Below, piece after piece: positions 15,374 to 21,190 of a stretch of DNA of 21,190 bases. The stretch's first letter is position 1; every line of letters begins with the position of its first letter. Source of the stretch: Bacillota bacterium (lineage in GTDB: Bacteria > Bacillota > Clostridia > Christensenellales > Aristaeellaceae). A program made the translations under genes and the position numbers. The stretch is taken from the NCBI GenBank assembly GCA_023459275.1, contig JAEWVC010000060.1, positions 1 to 21,190 of the forward strand, read 5' to 3'. The notes beneath the pieces are model-generated. The model was not told the DNA's origin. It saw only the letters and a list, made by a program, of their open reading frames with translations, and did not search any database.

Positions 15374-16258
15374 TTATTCAATGGTAAAGCGCGTGTTGAG
15401 CGTTTTGCGGATAATGGTGGTCACCACCAGTGTGGTAACAAATATGATCAGCGCGGCCGCGCTTCCGTATCCATACTGTCCATTCACGAAGATGGATTTG
15501 TACATATAGGTGGCGGGCACCTCGCTGGCGCGCCCAGGCCCGCCGCCTGTCATGATAAAAACATAATCGAAATTCTGGAAGGCGCCGTTGATGGCAAGCA
15601 CGATGCACACCACCAGCGTGGGCCACACGCAGGGCAGGGTGATGTGGAGGAACTCCGTCAGCGGGTTGGTGCCGTCGATTTTTCCCGCCTCATACAGGTC
15701 GTCGGAAATATCCTGCATGGCGCCGTAAAGAATGACAAAGAAGTACCCAATGGCCTGATAGATGGGGATGGCGATCACCGCGTAAAAGGCGGTGCTGGTA
15801 TCCGCCAGCCAATAGCGGGTTACGCCGCCAAGGCCGATGGCGCGCAGGAAAATGTTGATCAGGCCGATCTGCTTGTCATACATGATGGTAAACATCAGGC
15901 ACATGGCGGAGGAAGATATAACATACGGCAGGAAAACCACCGTACGGAAGAAGCGGACCCCGCGGATCGCCTTGCGCAGCACAAACGCGATCACAAGCGC
16001 CATGCCCACCTTGATCAAAACGGACAGCAGCGCCCAGATAAACACGCGGCCGAGGGCATCCTTGAAAACACGGTCCTGGATGATCTTCAGGTAGTTTCTC
16101 ATGCCGACAACGGCCGCATTATTGAAGCCATCCCAGTTGGTGAAGCTGTAATAGGCGGTCTGCACGAAAGGGTAAATAAAAAAGAGGATATATAGCGTGA
16201 AGGCCGGCAGCAAAAACAGCCACACTGCCCTGCTGAATTTAAGTGTTCCCACGCACAA
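15374..16258 (-). CDS. ABC sugar importer permease, MalF/UgpA-type (TTG start likely)
   Basis: About 294 residues. The first membrane segment AVWLFLLPAFTLYILFFIYP begins ten or so residues after the start, and FTNWDGF follows, as in UgpA-like permeases. The EAA loop YEAGKIDGTNPLTEF reads E-A-G and is followed by HITLPCVWPT. An in-frame ATG 114 nt further upstream (16372) would add a proline/glycine-rich stretch encoded by the hairpin region, which is not credible. I prefer TTG 16258, 5 nt after AAAAGGAG; GTG 16252 is the alternative, at 11 nt. The gene is separated from the binding-protein gene by 120 nt that contain a strong stem-loop. Confidence 0.88.
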   Translation of the reverse strand: MCVGTLKFSRAVWLFLLPAFTLYILFFIYPFVQTAYYSFTNWDGFNNAAVVGMRNYLKIIQDRVFKDALGRVFIWALLSVLIKVGMALVIAFVLRKAIRGVRFFRTVVFLPYVISSSAMCLMFTIMYDKQIGLINIFLRAIGLGGVTRYWLADTSTAFYAVIAIPIYQAIGYFFVILYGAMQDISDDLYEAGKIDGTNPLTEFLHITLPCVWPTLVVCIVLAINGAFQNFDYVFIMTGGGPGRASEVPATYMYKSIFVNGQYGYGSAAALIIFVTTLVVTTIIRKTLNTRFTIE

Positions 16259-16333
16259 CGCATCTCCTTTTGCAGCAGGTCCGGTTTTTCCCTGCAGTAT
16301 GGCGCTTCCTCCGTTTGGCAGGCCCTTTGGGCA

Positions 16334-16363
16334 CCCTTCCCCCGCGGCGGCGCGGGGGAAGGG
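16334..16363 (-). promoter_or_regulatory. Strong intercistronic stem-loop after the binding-protein gene
   Basis: CCCTTCCCCCGCG pairs perfectly with CGCGGGGGAAGGG (13 bp) across a four-base loop, 15 nt after the stop of the solute-binding protein. On the minus strand it is followed by a smaller GCCC/GGGC hairpin (16322-16332) and no T-run, so it is unlikely to be an ordinary intrinsic terminator. Stabilisation of the binding-protein message, with lower permease expression, is the usual explanation for this arrangement (inference). Confidence 0.55.
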
Positions 16364-16378
16364 CGCGGGCAAAGTTTA

Positions 16379-17665
16379 TTATTGTTGATACAGCGCCTCG
16401 TCCAGCGCCTTGGCAAACTGTTCGGGGGTATAAACGCCATTCCAGAACTCGTTGATCAGGATGCGGAAGTTGTCAACGGGGCCGGGCTTGGCAAAGGAAA
16501 GGAGCCACTTGTCTCCGGGAGCGGCTTCCGCCAGCGCGGCGGCGTTGCGCTGCATATCGGTGACCTTGCTCTGGTCGATATCAAGGCCCAGATGCGGCAC
16601 CATGGCGCGCTCGGCTTCCACATACTGCTTGGCGGCGTCCCTGCTCACCAGCCGCTTCATCAGCTCCACCACATATTCCTTTTTGCTGGGGTCATTGTAT
16701 GCCGCGGCGCTGATGTATACCAGGTTGGTCAGGTCCTGCTCGGCGGAGGGCTTCTCGATCACGGTTTCCGGCGTAAGCGGGAAATCCAGGGGCACCAGGT
16801 CCGCCATGATTTCAGGCGTCAGGTTGCGGTCCACCTGGCTGGCGTTGGCCAGCAGCATGCCGGCAGTCCCCGTGTTCATGTATTTGGTAACGACCTGGTT
16901 GAAATCCAGCACGCTGGCATCTTCGGGCATATAGTGGGGCGCCACCTGGGCAAAGTATTCCAGCGCCTTGATGACTTCGGGCTGCTGGAAGGAGGCGTTG
17001 CCCCTAAGCAGCTCCAGGCCCATGGCATTGCCCACCACACGGTTGATGATGGCGTTGAACAGGCGGGAGGAGTCATCCAGCCCTTCCTTGGTATCCACGC
17101 ACCAGGGGATGATGCCGTTGGCCTTGAGCTGTTCGCAGGCGTTGACCAGCGAGGCCCAGTCCGTGGGCAGGGGGATGCTGTATTGCTCAAAGACCTTCTT
17201 GTTTACCAAAAACTCTACATAGAAGCTCAGGCGGGGAATGCAGTAAACCTTTCCGTCCACCGTGGCGGTGCGCCACGCAAAATCCGGAAAGAGCCCCTCA
17301 AAGAAAGGATCTGTGCTGACAAGATCCGTCAGGTCCGCCAGGGCGCCCTTGGCGATATACTTGTCAACGCTCCATTTGGCTTCGGGCCGCCAGAAGGTGA
17401 ACACATCCGGCGTGTTGTCGCCCATGATGTCGGTGTTGATCTTGGTGATCAAATCATTGCCCGGGCTTTCTTCCAGTTCAAGGGTCACGTTGGGGAAGTC
17501 CGCCTTGAACTGTTCAAGGATGTCGCCCAGTACGGAGCCTTTGGCATCCAGGGTCTGCGTGGCAAAGCGGATGGTTACCTTGTCCGCCGCCAAAGCGCTG
17601 GAGGCGCCCAGGAGCAGCGACAGGAACATGCAAAGCACGACAAATGACGCCAGCAACTTTTTCAT
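16379..17665 (-). CDS. Extracellular solute-binding protein, second sugar ABC importer
   Basis: A 428-residue secreted binding protein of the common CUT1 size class. Signal peptide: MKKLLASFVVLCMFLSLLL, with probable cleavage after SSALA at residue 26. Cysteine 12 sits in the hydrophobic core and is preceded by Leu, so it is not a lipobox; like the other binding protein it appears not to be a lipoprotein. The mature protein starts ADKVTIRFATQ, the first strand of the fold, and has PDVFTFW and KVYCIPRL segments typical of sugar-binding relatives. GGAGGG lies 7 nt before ATG 17665; earlier in-frame starts add an unlikely leader. The gene lies between the GHL6-type glycosidase and its permeases, so the imported compound may be that enzyme's substrate. 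Confidence 0.92.
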   Translation of the reverse strand: MKKLLASFVVLCMFLSLLLGASSALAADKVTIRFATQTLDAKGSVLGDILEQFKADFPNVTLELEESPGNDLITKINTDIMGDNTPDVFTFWRPEAKWSVDKYIAKGALADLTDLVSTDPFFEGLFPDFAWRTATVDGKVYCIPRLSFYVEFLVNKKVFEQYSIPLPTDWASLVNACEQLKANGIIPWCVDTKEGLDDSSRLFNAIINRVVGNAMGLELLRGNASFQQPEVIKALEYFAQVAPHYMPEDASVLDFNQVVTKYMNTGTAGMLLANASQVDRNLTPEIMADLVPLDFPLTPETVIEKPSAEQDLTNLVYISAAAYNDPSKKEYVVELMKRLVSRDAAKQYVEAERAMVPHLGLDIDQSKVTDMQRNAAALAEAAPGDKWLLSFAKPGPVDNFRILINEFWNGVYTPEQFAKALDEALYQQ

Positions 17666-17711
17666 GTGAAATCCCTCCGTAATATTTATTGAAGCACTGA
17701 GACACGGCAGG

Positions 17712-19853
17712 TTAACCCAGGCATAGATAAACCGCTGCAAAGGCCTGAAGCCTTTCCAGCTTTATCCGGACAGCTTTCCCTTCCTCTCCTTTCTTCCCGT
17801 TTTCCACCTGTATCGCGCCATCTTGCTTGAGTATCGAAAAAGAATCAAGTGCCACGCCCGGCAGCGTCACCTCTATATCCGTTACCGGCACCAGTTCCCT
17901 AACCGGCCGCAGCGCGGCGGACGTGGTATTGACAAAGGAGATCACCGCCTGCTTTTCCGTTCCCGCCCGGCGCATAAAATGCACATGGACGCTGGCGGGC
18001 GCGTTGGTTTCCAGGGACAGGGGTGCGCTTTTTACAAATGAAACGGCATTGCAGTACAGATCGAGGAAGTCCTCATGGCCATTGGTCCAGCACAGCTTGT
18101 CGGGCTGATTGGCAAAGTACACCACACGCCCCTTGCCAAACCGGTTGGCCACGGCGGTGGGATAATCGGTTTTCTCTTCCTGGATCCAGGCGTATTCCGG
18201 CGGCTGGTTGTAGATCAGGGGCACATAGCTCAAAACGGTATGGGCGCCGCTTCCCTCGGGGACCGTGCAAAGCAGCGTGGCGCCCTCGTTCATCACCATC
18301 CGCGTATTTTCCGCGTCCATGCCGTCAAGCAGGGGGTGCGTAAAATCCCGCACAAGCTGGTAACTGTCGGAGGAGGTATCCCGCGTCATGCCGGTAAAGC
18401 TTACGCCAAACAGGTCTCCAAGCCCGAAATCGTCCCGCCGGCGGCCCTTTTCATCGTACAGCGAGCTTTTGTAGGAGGCCACCAGCCCGCCGCCGTTTTC
18501 CACATACCGCCTGATCAGCGCCATCTGCTCCTGGGACAGATACGCGCCGTTGGGCAGGAGCAGCGCCTTGCAGGCGGCCAGCTTCTCATACGTCAGGTCA
18601 AGGTCCGGCAGGAAGGTATACTGGATATGCCTCTCCGTCAGCGCCCGCTCCACGCCCCTGATAAACACGCCGTACTCGTCCTTCGCCTCATCGTCGCTCC
18701 CCAGCGCGTCCCTAGAGGGTTTGGAATAATAGATCCCCACGTCGCACACCGGAAGCTGGCCCGCAAGGGAATCCTCGTTTTCTTTCAGATACCGGTAGGT
18801 TTCCTGTTCGATGCGGGCGTTGCGGCTGTCCACCGCCGCGCCGGGATGCTGGCCGTTGAACAGGCAGTTCCAGAAGCCGCCGCCCACGGACGCCGCTTCC
18901 CACAGCCAGATCCTGGTCTCCAAAGAAGGGGCTTTCACATAGCGCCATTTCGTGCCGTTGTTGCCGTAGAGCAAAACAGCCTGCTTATTGGGCGCTATGG
19001 CCTTGAGAAAGCGGATGGAGGATGCCGCGTAGGTCAGCGTGTCATACTTGCGGGAGGGGTTGGCGCAGCCGTCCAGGAAAGCCGGGCTTACCAGAAAATC
19101 AAAGTGTTCCTTGGCGTTGTACAGGTCGATGCCCGTCATCAGCGCGTTGGAGGAGTGGAACATGCCAAAAATTTCAGAGCAAAACGCCTTGTCCTCGCCG
19201 AAGCTTTTGACGGTGGCGCGCAGAAGGGCAATATGCCGGTCGGCGCATTGGGCTTTCCAGGCGCGGTACTCGTCAAACTGGGGGGACGCGTAATCGCCCC
19301 CCACGGGGATTTCCTTGCCCGTGTCCCTGCGGTACAGATTCCGGCAGGTCCTGCAATAGCAGGGGCCGATGCCAAAGCCCACGGCGTTTTCCCATACGCC
19401 GTCCACATCGTAACGGGACATCATTTCCCGGATAAAAGCCACGGCGTGTTCGTTGGGGTAAACGCCGTTATAGCAGGGGCGGTGGATGCGCGTCCAGCCG
19501 ATATGGGGGCTGCCGTCGGGATTCTGCGCGAACCAGTCGGGCTTCTGTTCATACCGTGCGCTTTCCACGCCCCGGAAATCCACCCGCACCATCACGCGGA
19601 TATCCTGCCCATGGGCTTCCCGGATAAGGTCGCCCAGCATATCCTGCCCATTTTGGAAGCTGTTGGGACGGCCAAGCGCCGTTTTGTTGTCAAAAAAATC
19701 AATGACGCCCCCCGCGTTGACGATGATGCAGTTGGCATCGATCTCCCTGAGATATTCCACCACGCCCTTTGCGTCATACCCGATGATATCGGTCTCCCGC
19801 AAAACGGTCTGCACCATACGCAATTGCCTTTGGTACCAGCGCTTTTCCGCCAT
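17712..19853 (-). CDS. GHL6-type glycoside hydrolase with beta-galactosidase-like trimerisation domain
   Basis: A 713-residue protein without signal peptide. The N-terminal TIM-barrel half contains VVEYLREIDANCIIVNAGG (31-49), RVMVRVDFRGVE (86-97), DWFAQNPDGSP (106-116), DVDGVWENAVGFG (149-161) and the cluster C-Y-C-R-T-C (165-170). From about residue 385 it changes to a Rossmann-like module: VGIYYSKPSRDAL, then ACKALLLPNGAYLS, RRYVENGGGLVAS and GKGRVVYFANQPDKL. This corresponds to the trimerisation or amidotransferase-like domain of GH42-type enzymes. A beta-sandwich-like tail closes it. The nearest named group I recognise is hypothetical glycosyl hydrolase 6. ATG 19853 is chosen because AAGGAG lies 7 nt upstream. 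It probably acts in the cytoplasm on an imported glycoside; the bond cleaved is unknown. Confidence 0.82.
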   Translation of the reverse strand: MAEKRWYQRQLRMVQTVLRETDIIGYDAKGVVEYLREIDANCIIVNAGGVIDFFDNKTALGRPNSFQNGQDMLGDLIREAHGQDIRVMVRVDFRGVESARYEQKPDWFAQNPDGSPHIGWTRIHRPCYNGVYPNEHAVAFIREMMSRYDVDGVWENAVGFGIGPCYCRTCRNLYRRDTGKEIPVGGDYASPQFDEYRAWKAQCADRHIALLRATVKSFGEDKAFCSEIFGMFHSSNALMTGIDLYNAKEHFDFLVSPAFLDGCANPSRKYDTLTYAASSIRFLKAIAPNKQAVLLYGNNGTKWRYVKAPSLETRIWLWEAASVGGGFWNCLFNGQHPGAAVDSRNARIEQETYRYLKENEDSLAGQLPVCDVGIYYSKPSRDALGSDDEAKDEYGVFIRGVERALTERHIQYTFLPDLDLTYEKLAACKALLLPNGAYLSQEQMALIRRYVENGGGLVASYKSSLYDEKGRRRDDFGLGDLFGVSFTGMTRDTSSDSYQLVRDFTHPLLDGMDAENTRMVMNEGATLLCTVPEGSGAHTVLSYVPLIYNQPPEYAWIQEEKTDYPTAVANRFGKGRVVYFANQPDKLCWTNGHEDFLDLYCNAVSFVKSAPLSLETNAPASVHVHFMRRAGTEKQAVISFVNTTSAALRPVRELVPVTDIEVTLPGVALDSFSILKQDGAIQVENGKKGEEGKAVRIKLERLQAFAAVYLCLG

Positions 19854-19869
19854 CCTCATGCTCCTTCCA

Positions 19870-20628
19870 TTACACGGGAATAATGTTGATGTTCTTGTCA
19901 TGCAGCGTCTTCCATTCCGTCTTGCTGAACTCCTTGTCCGTGATGACCCCCGCGTACTGGCTCAGCGAGGAGATCAGTATCATCGCGGAGCTGTAGAACT
20001 TGCTGGAATCCACCATGACGTAGGTCTTTCCGGAAAGCTCTGCCGCCAGGCGCTTTAGGTGTGCCTTCTCCGCGTTGGGGGAGAAAGTGTCGAAGTTGTA
20101 ATCGATGCAGGAGGCGCCCAGGAACGTTTTGGAGAACCGGAACTGCCGCAGAAACTGATCGCTGGCATGGCCGCTGACGCTGTTTGTGATGCCGTTCACC
20201 GTGCCCCCAACCACCGTCACCGGCGTTCCGCATTTGGCCAGAAGCGTTGCGGTATTCAAATCGCAGGTAACCACCGCCACATTCTTGCGCTCCTTGCCGA
20301 TGAGTTTGGCAAGCTCCGCAATGGTGGTGCCGCTGTCCAGATAGACGGCGTCCTCCTCCTCGATCAGTTCCAGTGCTTTCCTGGCGATACGGGCCTTGAT
20401 GTTCAGGTTTCTGTGGAGCTTTTCATCATATTCAATCTCCGGCACGATCAACTGCGGCAGCCGGGCGCCTCCATAGCAGCGCTCCAATTGTCCCTGGTTG
20501 CACAGATGATTGATGTCACGGCGGACGGTCATCAGGCTCACCTTCAGCTGTTGAGCCACATCCTCCACAGAAACAAACTTCTTCTCCTTGGCGATATTCA
20601 AGATATATTGCAAGCGTTCGTACTGCAT
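19870..20628 (-). CDS. DeoR/GlpR-family transcriptional regulator
   Basis: A 252-residue repressor-type protein. The N-terminal winged helix-turn-helix occupies residues 5-55, with VSVEDVAQQLKVSLMTVRRD (19-38) and the wing GQLERCYGGA (46-55). The C-terminal sugar-phosphate sensing domain has VYLDSGTT (95-102), VVTCDLNTA, VVGGTVNG and MVDSSKF, all in the usual order. Members normally repress a sugar operon and release DNA on binding a phosphorylated intermediate. AAGGAGG lies 4 nt before ATG 20628. It is the first gene of the ten-gene minus-strand operon. Paired operator-like repeats flank its promoter, so self-regulation of the whole operon is likely. A four-carbon acid phosphate or another phosphorylated intermediate is a plausible inducer (inference). 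Confidence 0.92.
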   Translation of the reverse strand: MQYERLQYILNIAKEKKFVSVEDVAQQLKVSLMTVRRDINHLCNQGQLERCYGGARLPQLIVPEIEYDEKLHRNLNIKARIARKALELIEEEDAVYLDSGTTIAELAKLIGKERKNVAVVTCDLNTATLLAKCGTPVTVVGGTVNGITNSVSGHASDQFLRQFRFSKTFLGASCIDYNFDTFSPNAEKAHLKRLAAELSGKTYVMVDSSKFYSSAMILISSLSQYAGVITDKEFSKTEWKTLHDKNINIIPV

Positions 20629-20694
20629 AGCTCCTCCTTGCCGTTTCTCTTCTATCTATCGCACAGGTTCCTGCCGCCGCAGCATATGGATGTT

Positions 20695-20713
20695 TTGTTC
20701 GATTTGTTTGATT
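20695..20713. promoter_or_regulatory. Putative DeoR operator A (two half-sites)
   Basis: TTGTTCGATT (20695-20704) is followed at 9-nt spacing by TTGTTTGATT (20704-20713). The pair lies at and just downstream of the predicted transcription start, where a bound repressor would block the promoter. A second similar pair lies upstream at 20797-20816. Direct repeats of a TTGTTYGATT type resemble operators known for DeoR-family proteins. Confidence 0.6.
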
Positions 20714-20720
20714 CTTTTGC

Positions 20721-20749
20721 ATTATAGTATCACTATTGTTTATTGTCAA
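20721..20749 (-). promoter_or_regulatory. Consensus sigma-70/sigma-A promoter of the minus-strand operon
   Basis: On the minus strand, TTGACA (20749-20744), a 17-nt spacer and TATAAT (20726-20721) match both consensus hexamers exactly at the ideal spacing, in an AT-rich stretch. Transcription should begin near 20714, giving a leader of about 85 nt before the regulator's ATG. So strong a promoter normally needs repression, which fits the adjacent operator-like repeats. Confidence 0.9.
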
Positions 20750-20796
20750 TATATTTTTGTGCTTTTTTTATTAATTATAGTTCTCTTGAAACAAAT

Positions 20797-20816
20797 TTGA
20801 TCGATTTTGTTCGATT
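20797..20816. promoter_or_regulatory. Putative DeoR operator B (two half-sites)
   Basis: TTGATCGATT (20797-20806) is followed directly by TTGTTCGATT (20807-20816). The second half-site is identical to the first half-site of operator A. Operators A and B are centred about 102 bp apart, close to ten helical turns, and bracket the promoter, which would permit repression by DNA looping. It could equally serve a divergent plus-strand promoter beyond the window. Confidence 0.55.
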
Positions 20817-20930
20817 CTCTTTTGGTGACTGCGGACGCCGGGATGGAAAAACGGCCCCTGTCTGCATATCTGGCATTTATCCTATTTCCAATAGCATTAA
20901 GCATAGAAAAGCCCTCCTGCCTCAGGCTAT

Positions 20931-20957
20931 CGACAAAGTGGCTATGCCACTTTGTCG
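20931..20957. repeat. Perfect 12-bp hairpin in the upstream gene-free region
   Basis: CGACAAAGTGGC and GCCACTTTGTCG form an exact 12-bp stem around a TAT loop. Neither side has a T-run, so it is not a clear intrinsic terminator. It is followed by a wobble-containing 9-bp stem, CGGCTGCGC/GTGCGGCCG (20985-21006). Nothing ties it to a gene in the window; it may be a dispersed palindromic repeat. Confidence 0.5.
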
Positions 20958-21044
20958 AGGTCTTCCCTCGCTGCTACTTTCCGCCGGCTGCGCCATCGTG
21001 CGGCCGTTTGCTCGGGTAAGGTAGGAATTTCGAAAATATTCCTG

Positions 21045-21166
21045 CGAAAATCACCGCACATGCCGCTGATTTTCGATCTGCAATCGGAGGCTCCGTAACC
21101 CTGCCCCCGCCTGTGGCGGAATAGCCGGGGTGGAGGAGGCCGGCGAAACGAGCCATGCGAGCGGCA
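21045..21166. repeat. Structured intergenic repeat element, copy 2
   Basis: A 9-bp stem CGAAAATCA/TGATTTTCG spans 21045-21075. Positions 21089-21166 then match 9425-9502 over 78 bp at about 80 percent by eye: GGCTCCGTA at one end, GCGAAACGAGCCATGCGAGC near the other. The hairpin CCGCC/GGCGG (21107-21119) is kept in both copies although the surrounding bases differ. The region 20829-21190 as a whole holds no convincing gene. Confidence 0.6.
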
Positions 21167-21190
21167 GCGAAGCAGGGCGACGATTGAGCC

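Noticed and set aside
16259..16372. An N-terminal extension of the minus-strand permease to ATG 16372.
   Set aside because: It would be encoded by the stem-loop region, is rich in Pro and Gly, and a good ribosome site with a TTG start lies at 16258.
17628..17636. Cysteine 12 of the minus-strand binding protein as a lipobox.
   Set aside because: It is preceded by Leu instead of Gly, Ala or Ser and lies inside the hydrophobic core, followed by a normal ALA cleavage site.
18075..19883. A 602-codon plus-strand open frame opposite the GHL6-type glycosidase.
   Set aside because: It mirrors the GHL6 gene, has no recognisable domain and no ribosome site; the minus-strand protein has clear motifs.
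20743..21024. A 93-codon plus-strand open frame in the region upstream of the DeoR gene.
   Set aside because: It runs through the promoter, operator and hairpins, has no ribosome site and no recognisable motif.

Overview
The window reads as a carbohydrate- and sugar-acid-utilisation locus from a GC-rich, Gram-positive-type anaerobe. The likeliest source is an uncultured Clostridia of the Christensenellales or a related gut or digester lineage. This is inferred from strong AGGAGG ribosome sites, LplB/YtcP-type ABC importers without their own ATPase, a DeoR-family repressor, and the coding style. No rRNA, tRNA, CRISPR array, phage gene or transposase was seen, and no taxonomic marker is present, so the placement is an inference.

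Left half, plus strand (1-9334). A tightly packed operon enters from outside the window. It holds the 3' end of a GHL6-type TIM-barrel protein, an FAD-dependent oxidoreductase, two importer permeases and a solute-binding protein. After an intercistronic stem-loop come a second complete GHL6-like protein, a nickel-dependent LarA-family racemase/epimerase homologue with its catalytic residues intact, and a second FAD-dependent oxidoreductase.

Centre (9335-9660). This gap between convergent operons holds a structured repeat-like element, which recurs near 21089-21166, and a 32-nt perfect palindrome that probably ends the minus-strand operon.

Right half, minus strand (20628 down to 9661). One ten-gene operon starts at a consensus sigma-70 promoter flanked by repeated operator-like half-sites. 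The order is DeoR regulator, large GHL6-type glycosidase with trimerisation domain, solute-binding protein, two permeases, aldo/keto reductase, Gfo/Idh/MocA dehydrogenase, metallo-beta-lactamase-fold hydrolase, DUF1537 four-carbon acid sugar kinase and PdxA2-type dehydrogenase. The last five are very tightly spaced or overlapping. Their order matches a plausible oxidative route: sugar or glycoside to lactone, to aldonic acid, to acid 4-phosphate, to dihydroxyacetone phosphate plus CO2. The final kinase/PdxA2 pair is the established signature of tetronate (threonate/erythronate) catabolism.

Taken together, two importers bring in glycosides or sugar acids, cytoplasmic GHL6-type enzymes may cleave them, FAD and NAD(P) enzymes oxidise them, the LarA homologue may correct C2 stereochemistry, and the kinase/PdxA2 pair delivers a glycolytic triose. 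The substrate is not known from sequence. The unusual combination (three GHL6-like proteins, two FAD oxidoreductases, a LarA homologue and a dehydrogenase-hydrolase-kinase-dehydrogenase series) is the strongest candidate for an undescribed pathway here.

Beyond the DeoR promoter (20750-21190) there is no convincing gene, only AT-rich regulatory DNA, several hairpins and the second copy of the repeat.
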